Shown here: piece after piece, positions 62,413 to 64,000 of the stretch | Layout: each line of letters starts with the position of its first letter | Numbering within the stretch: the stretch's first letter is position 1 | NCBI RefSeq assembly: GCF_009176305.1 | Contig: NZ_BLAJ01000002.1 | Coordinates: 248,001 to 312,000, forward strand | Origin: Martinezella dioscoreae | GTDB lineage: Bacteria > Pseudomonadota > Alphaproteobacteria > Rhizobiales > Rhizobiaceae | Reading direction: 5' to 3' | DNA: 64,000 bases | The notes under the pieces: model-generated | Databases searched by the model: none | Told to the model about the DNA's origin: nothing | Seen by the model: only the letters and a program-made list of their open reading frames with translations | Program-made: the position numbers and the translations under genes

Positions 62413-62598
62413 TTACGCAACCAAAGGGCCGCACAAGCGCACCAGCTCACCGCCCTGTTTCGCGGCATACAAGAGAACATCGGGAGATCGAGCCACAGAC
62501 GCCTGGATATTCGCGACCCGTTTATTCGCACCAAACCTAGTCAGCAGAAGATTGCTCCGCACCTCGAAAATGAAGTAACCGATGAAGAATAGCGATGC
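62413..62598 (-). pseudogene. Fragment of an anion:cation-symporter MFS gene
   Basis: On the minus strand the codons from 62598 to about 62518 read ASLFFIGYFIFEVRSNLLLTRFGA, a close match to the TM2-3 region of ACS-family MFS permeases (usual consensus SLFFIGYFLFEVPSNLLL). The frame stays open to 62413, but the residues after the match do not look like an MFS. No start codon, ribosome site or remaining MFS domain is present. It lies directly downstream of the IlvD/Edd gene, where ACS transporters for sugar acids are commonly encoded. Confidence 0.5.
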
Positions 62599-62636
62599 CC
62601 AGGAACGTAGGCATATTCGCTCTGGATGAAATGGAG

Positions 62637-64000
62637 TTAGTGGCTCTCGCGCGGAACCTTGGCGCCGCGTCCGCCGACCAGGAAATCGAGATCGGCGCCG
62701 GTATTGGCCTGCATGACCGTTCGAATGTAAAGGCCTTGGTATCCTGAGGTCATTTCCGGCACCGGTTCCTTCCAGGCCGCGCGCCGCCGGGCAAGCTCAT
62801 GGTCCGGAACGTCGAGAACCAATGTGCGGGCCTCGACGTCGAGTGCGATGAAATCCCCTTGCTCGACGAGTGCCAGCGGACCGCCGGCGGCGGCTTCCGG
62901 CGATACATGCAGCACCACGGTTCCGTAGGCCGTGCCGCTCATGCGGCCATCGGAAACGCGCACCATGTCGCGTACGCCTTTCTCCAGCAGTTTGCTTGGC
63001 AAAGCCATGTTGCCGACCTCGGCCATGCCGGGATAGCCGCGCGGACCGGCCCCCTTCAGCACGAGAACGGAATTCTCATCGACATCGAGGTTCGGATCGT
63101 CGATCCTGGCATGGAAATCCTCGATAGTCTCGAAGACGACGGCGCGGCCGCGATGACGCATCAGATGCGGCGATGCGGCCGATGGTTTGAGCACCGCCCC
63201 ATCAGGCGCAAGATTGCCCTTGAGGACGGCAATTCCCCCGCTGTCGACGAGCGGATTTGACCGGCTGCGGATGACGTCCGGATTGTGGTTGACGACATCG
63301 GCAATATTATCTCCGACGCTCCCCCCCGATACGGTGAGTGCATCGAGATGGAGGAGGTCGGAAATTTCCTTCATCACGGCGGGAATGCCGCCGGCATAAC
63401 AGAAATCCTCCATGAGGTATTTGCCCGACGGCATGAGGTCGACGATCGTCGGCACGTCGCGCCCGAGCCTGTCCCAATCCTCCAGCGACAGGTCGACGCC
63501 GATGCGCCCGGCGATGGCGAGCAGATGAACGACGGCATTGGTCGATCCGCCGATCGCGCCATTGATCTTGATGGCATTCTCGAACGCCTGCCTCGTGAGA
63601 ACCTTCGAAAGCCGTATGTCTTCCTTGACCATCGCGACGGCGCGGCGCCCGGTCATCCGGGCAAGCCGCGCCCGTCGAGCATCGACGGCAGGCCATGCAG
63701 CATTGGTCGGCAGGGCAACGCCGAGGGATTCGACCATCGACGCCATGGTCGAGGCCGTTCCCATTGTCATGCAGTGGCCGGGCGAGCGTGACATGGCACT
63801 TTCCGCATGCATGAACTCCTGCCGGCTCATGGTGCCTGCCCTTACTTCCTCGGAGAATTTCCAGACATCCGTGCCTGAGCCGATCGACTTGCCGCGAAAA
63901 TTACCGTTCAACATCGGCCCGCCTGAAATGACGATCGTCGGCAGATCGCAGCTTGCCGCACCCATCAGCAGCGATGGCGTGGTCTTGTCGCAGCCGGCCA
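62637..64000 (-). CDS. IlvD/Edd-family dehydratase (5' end beyond window)
   Basis: The visible 453 residues are the C-terminal three quarters of a dehydratase of about 580 residues. The [2Fe-2S] ligand motif GCDKTTPSLLMGAAS is at the right edge, and a second cysteine lies in RSPGHCMTMGTASTMASM. The C-terminal DGRMSGTAYGTVVLHVSPEAAAGGPLALVEQGD is characteristic. The sequence is more like sugar-acid dehydratases (arabinonate/xylonate type) than housekeeping dihydroxy-acid dehydratase, because it has the FRGKSIGSGTDVWKF insert. The upstream gene context is outside the window. A scrap of an MFS gene follows it. Confidence 0.88.
   Translation of the reverse strand, partial: AGCDKTTPSLLMGAASCDLPTIVISGGPMLNGNFRGKSIGSGTDVWKFSEEVRAGTMSRQEFMHAESAMSRSPGHCMTMGTASTMASMVESLGVALPTNAAWPAVDARRARLARMTGRRAVAMVKEDIRLSKVLTRQAFENAIKINGAIGGSTNAVVHLLAIAGRIGVDLSLEDWDRLGRDVPTIVDLMPSGKYLMEDFCYAGGIPAVMKEISDLLHLDALTVSGGSVGDNIADVVNHNPDVIRSRSNPLVDSGGIAVLKGNLAPDGAVLKPSAASPHLMRHRGRAVVFETIEDFHARIDDPNLDVDENSVLVLKGAGPRGYPGMAEVGNMALPSKLLEKGVRDMVRVSDGRMSGTAYGTVVLHVSPEAAAGGPLALVEQGDFIALDVEARTLVLDVPDHELARRRAAWKEPVPEMTSGYQGLYIRTVMQANTGADLDFLVGGRGAKVPRESH

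Overview
This 64-kb window looks like part of an alphaproteobacterial genome of the Rhizobium/Agrobacterium type. It is GC-rich and has a MucR/Ros-family regulator, rhizobial-style solute-binding-protein ABC operons, many GntR/LysR/AraC regulators and the PadR-DUF1700-DUF2807 triad. The assignment rests on gene content and protein resemblance only. I saw no rRNA, tRNA, CRISPR array, complete insertion sequence or replication origin.

Region 1 (1-33 kb) is a large aromatic-catabolism island. hpaA (left edge, incomplete) diverges from hpaBC, the 4-hydroxyphenylacetate 3-monooxygenase. hpaF-hpaE-hpaD-gabD-hpaG-hpaH-hpaI (12.7-19.7 kb) encode meta-cleavage of homoprotocatechuate down to pyruvate and succinate, followed by an SDR, a MoaF protein and an NTF2-like protein. 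Between the two parts lie an aldehyde dehydrogenase/APC permease pair and, divergent from it, an iclR operon. The iclR operon encodes a Tm-1-like ATP-binding protein, a HAD hydrolase, a class III aminotransferase, and an AGXT2L-type phospho-lyase homologue next to an APH-type small-molecule kinase. On the other strand a FeaR-like regulator heads an operon of about 10.5 kb: aldehyde dehydrogenase, GMC oxidoreductase, branched-chain-type ABC transporter, SDR and a second AraC regulator. A MarR protein of the HpaR type sits just upstream of it. FeaR, MoaF, aldehyde dehydrogenases and a kinase/phospho-lyase pair around a complete hpa pathway suggest that the island funnels aromatic amines or amino alcohols into 4-hydroxyphenylacetate or homoprotocatechuate; this is inference.

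Four similar TTAACA-containing sites lie in the control regions of hpaF, feaR, hpaR and the iclR/permease divergon and nowhere else that I noticed. They are candidate HpaR operators that would tie the island into one regulon. The leader between feaR and its aldehyde dehydrogenase contains three inverted repeats, one of which masks the ribosome binding site. Both solute-binding-protein genes in the window are followed by strong hairpins without T-runs.

Region 2 (33-64 kb) is a mosaic of accessory units: PadR/HAAS/GIN membrane-sensing triad; secreted alpha/beta hydrolase; Nudix; a Ros/MucR paralogue lacking two zinc ligands; GntR+CynX-like MFS; sugar-efflux-like MFS; GntR with a divergent peptide ABC transporter and cytoplasmic M14 peptidase; LysR with a divergent MFS and NTF2-like protein; GH5 glycosidase; GT2; SDR with a divergent GlxA-type AraC regulator; a Lys/Ala-tailed histone-H1-like protein; an omega-aminotransferase with a divergent XRE-cupin regulator; GNAT; and an IlvD/Edd dehydratase cut by the right edge. 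Decay is concentrated in 58-62.6 kb: a 5'-truncated frameshifted formaldehyde dehydrogenase, a frameshifted luciferase-like monooxygenase and a scrap of an MFS gene.
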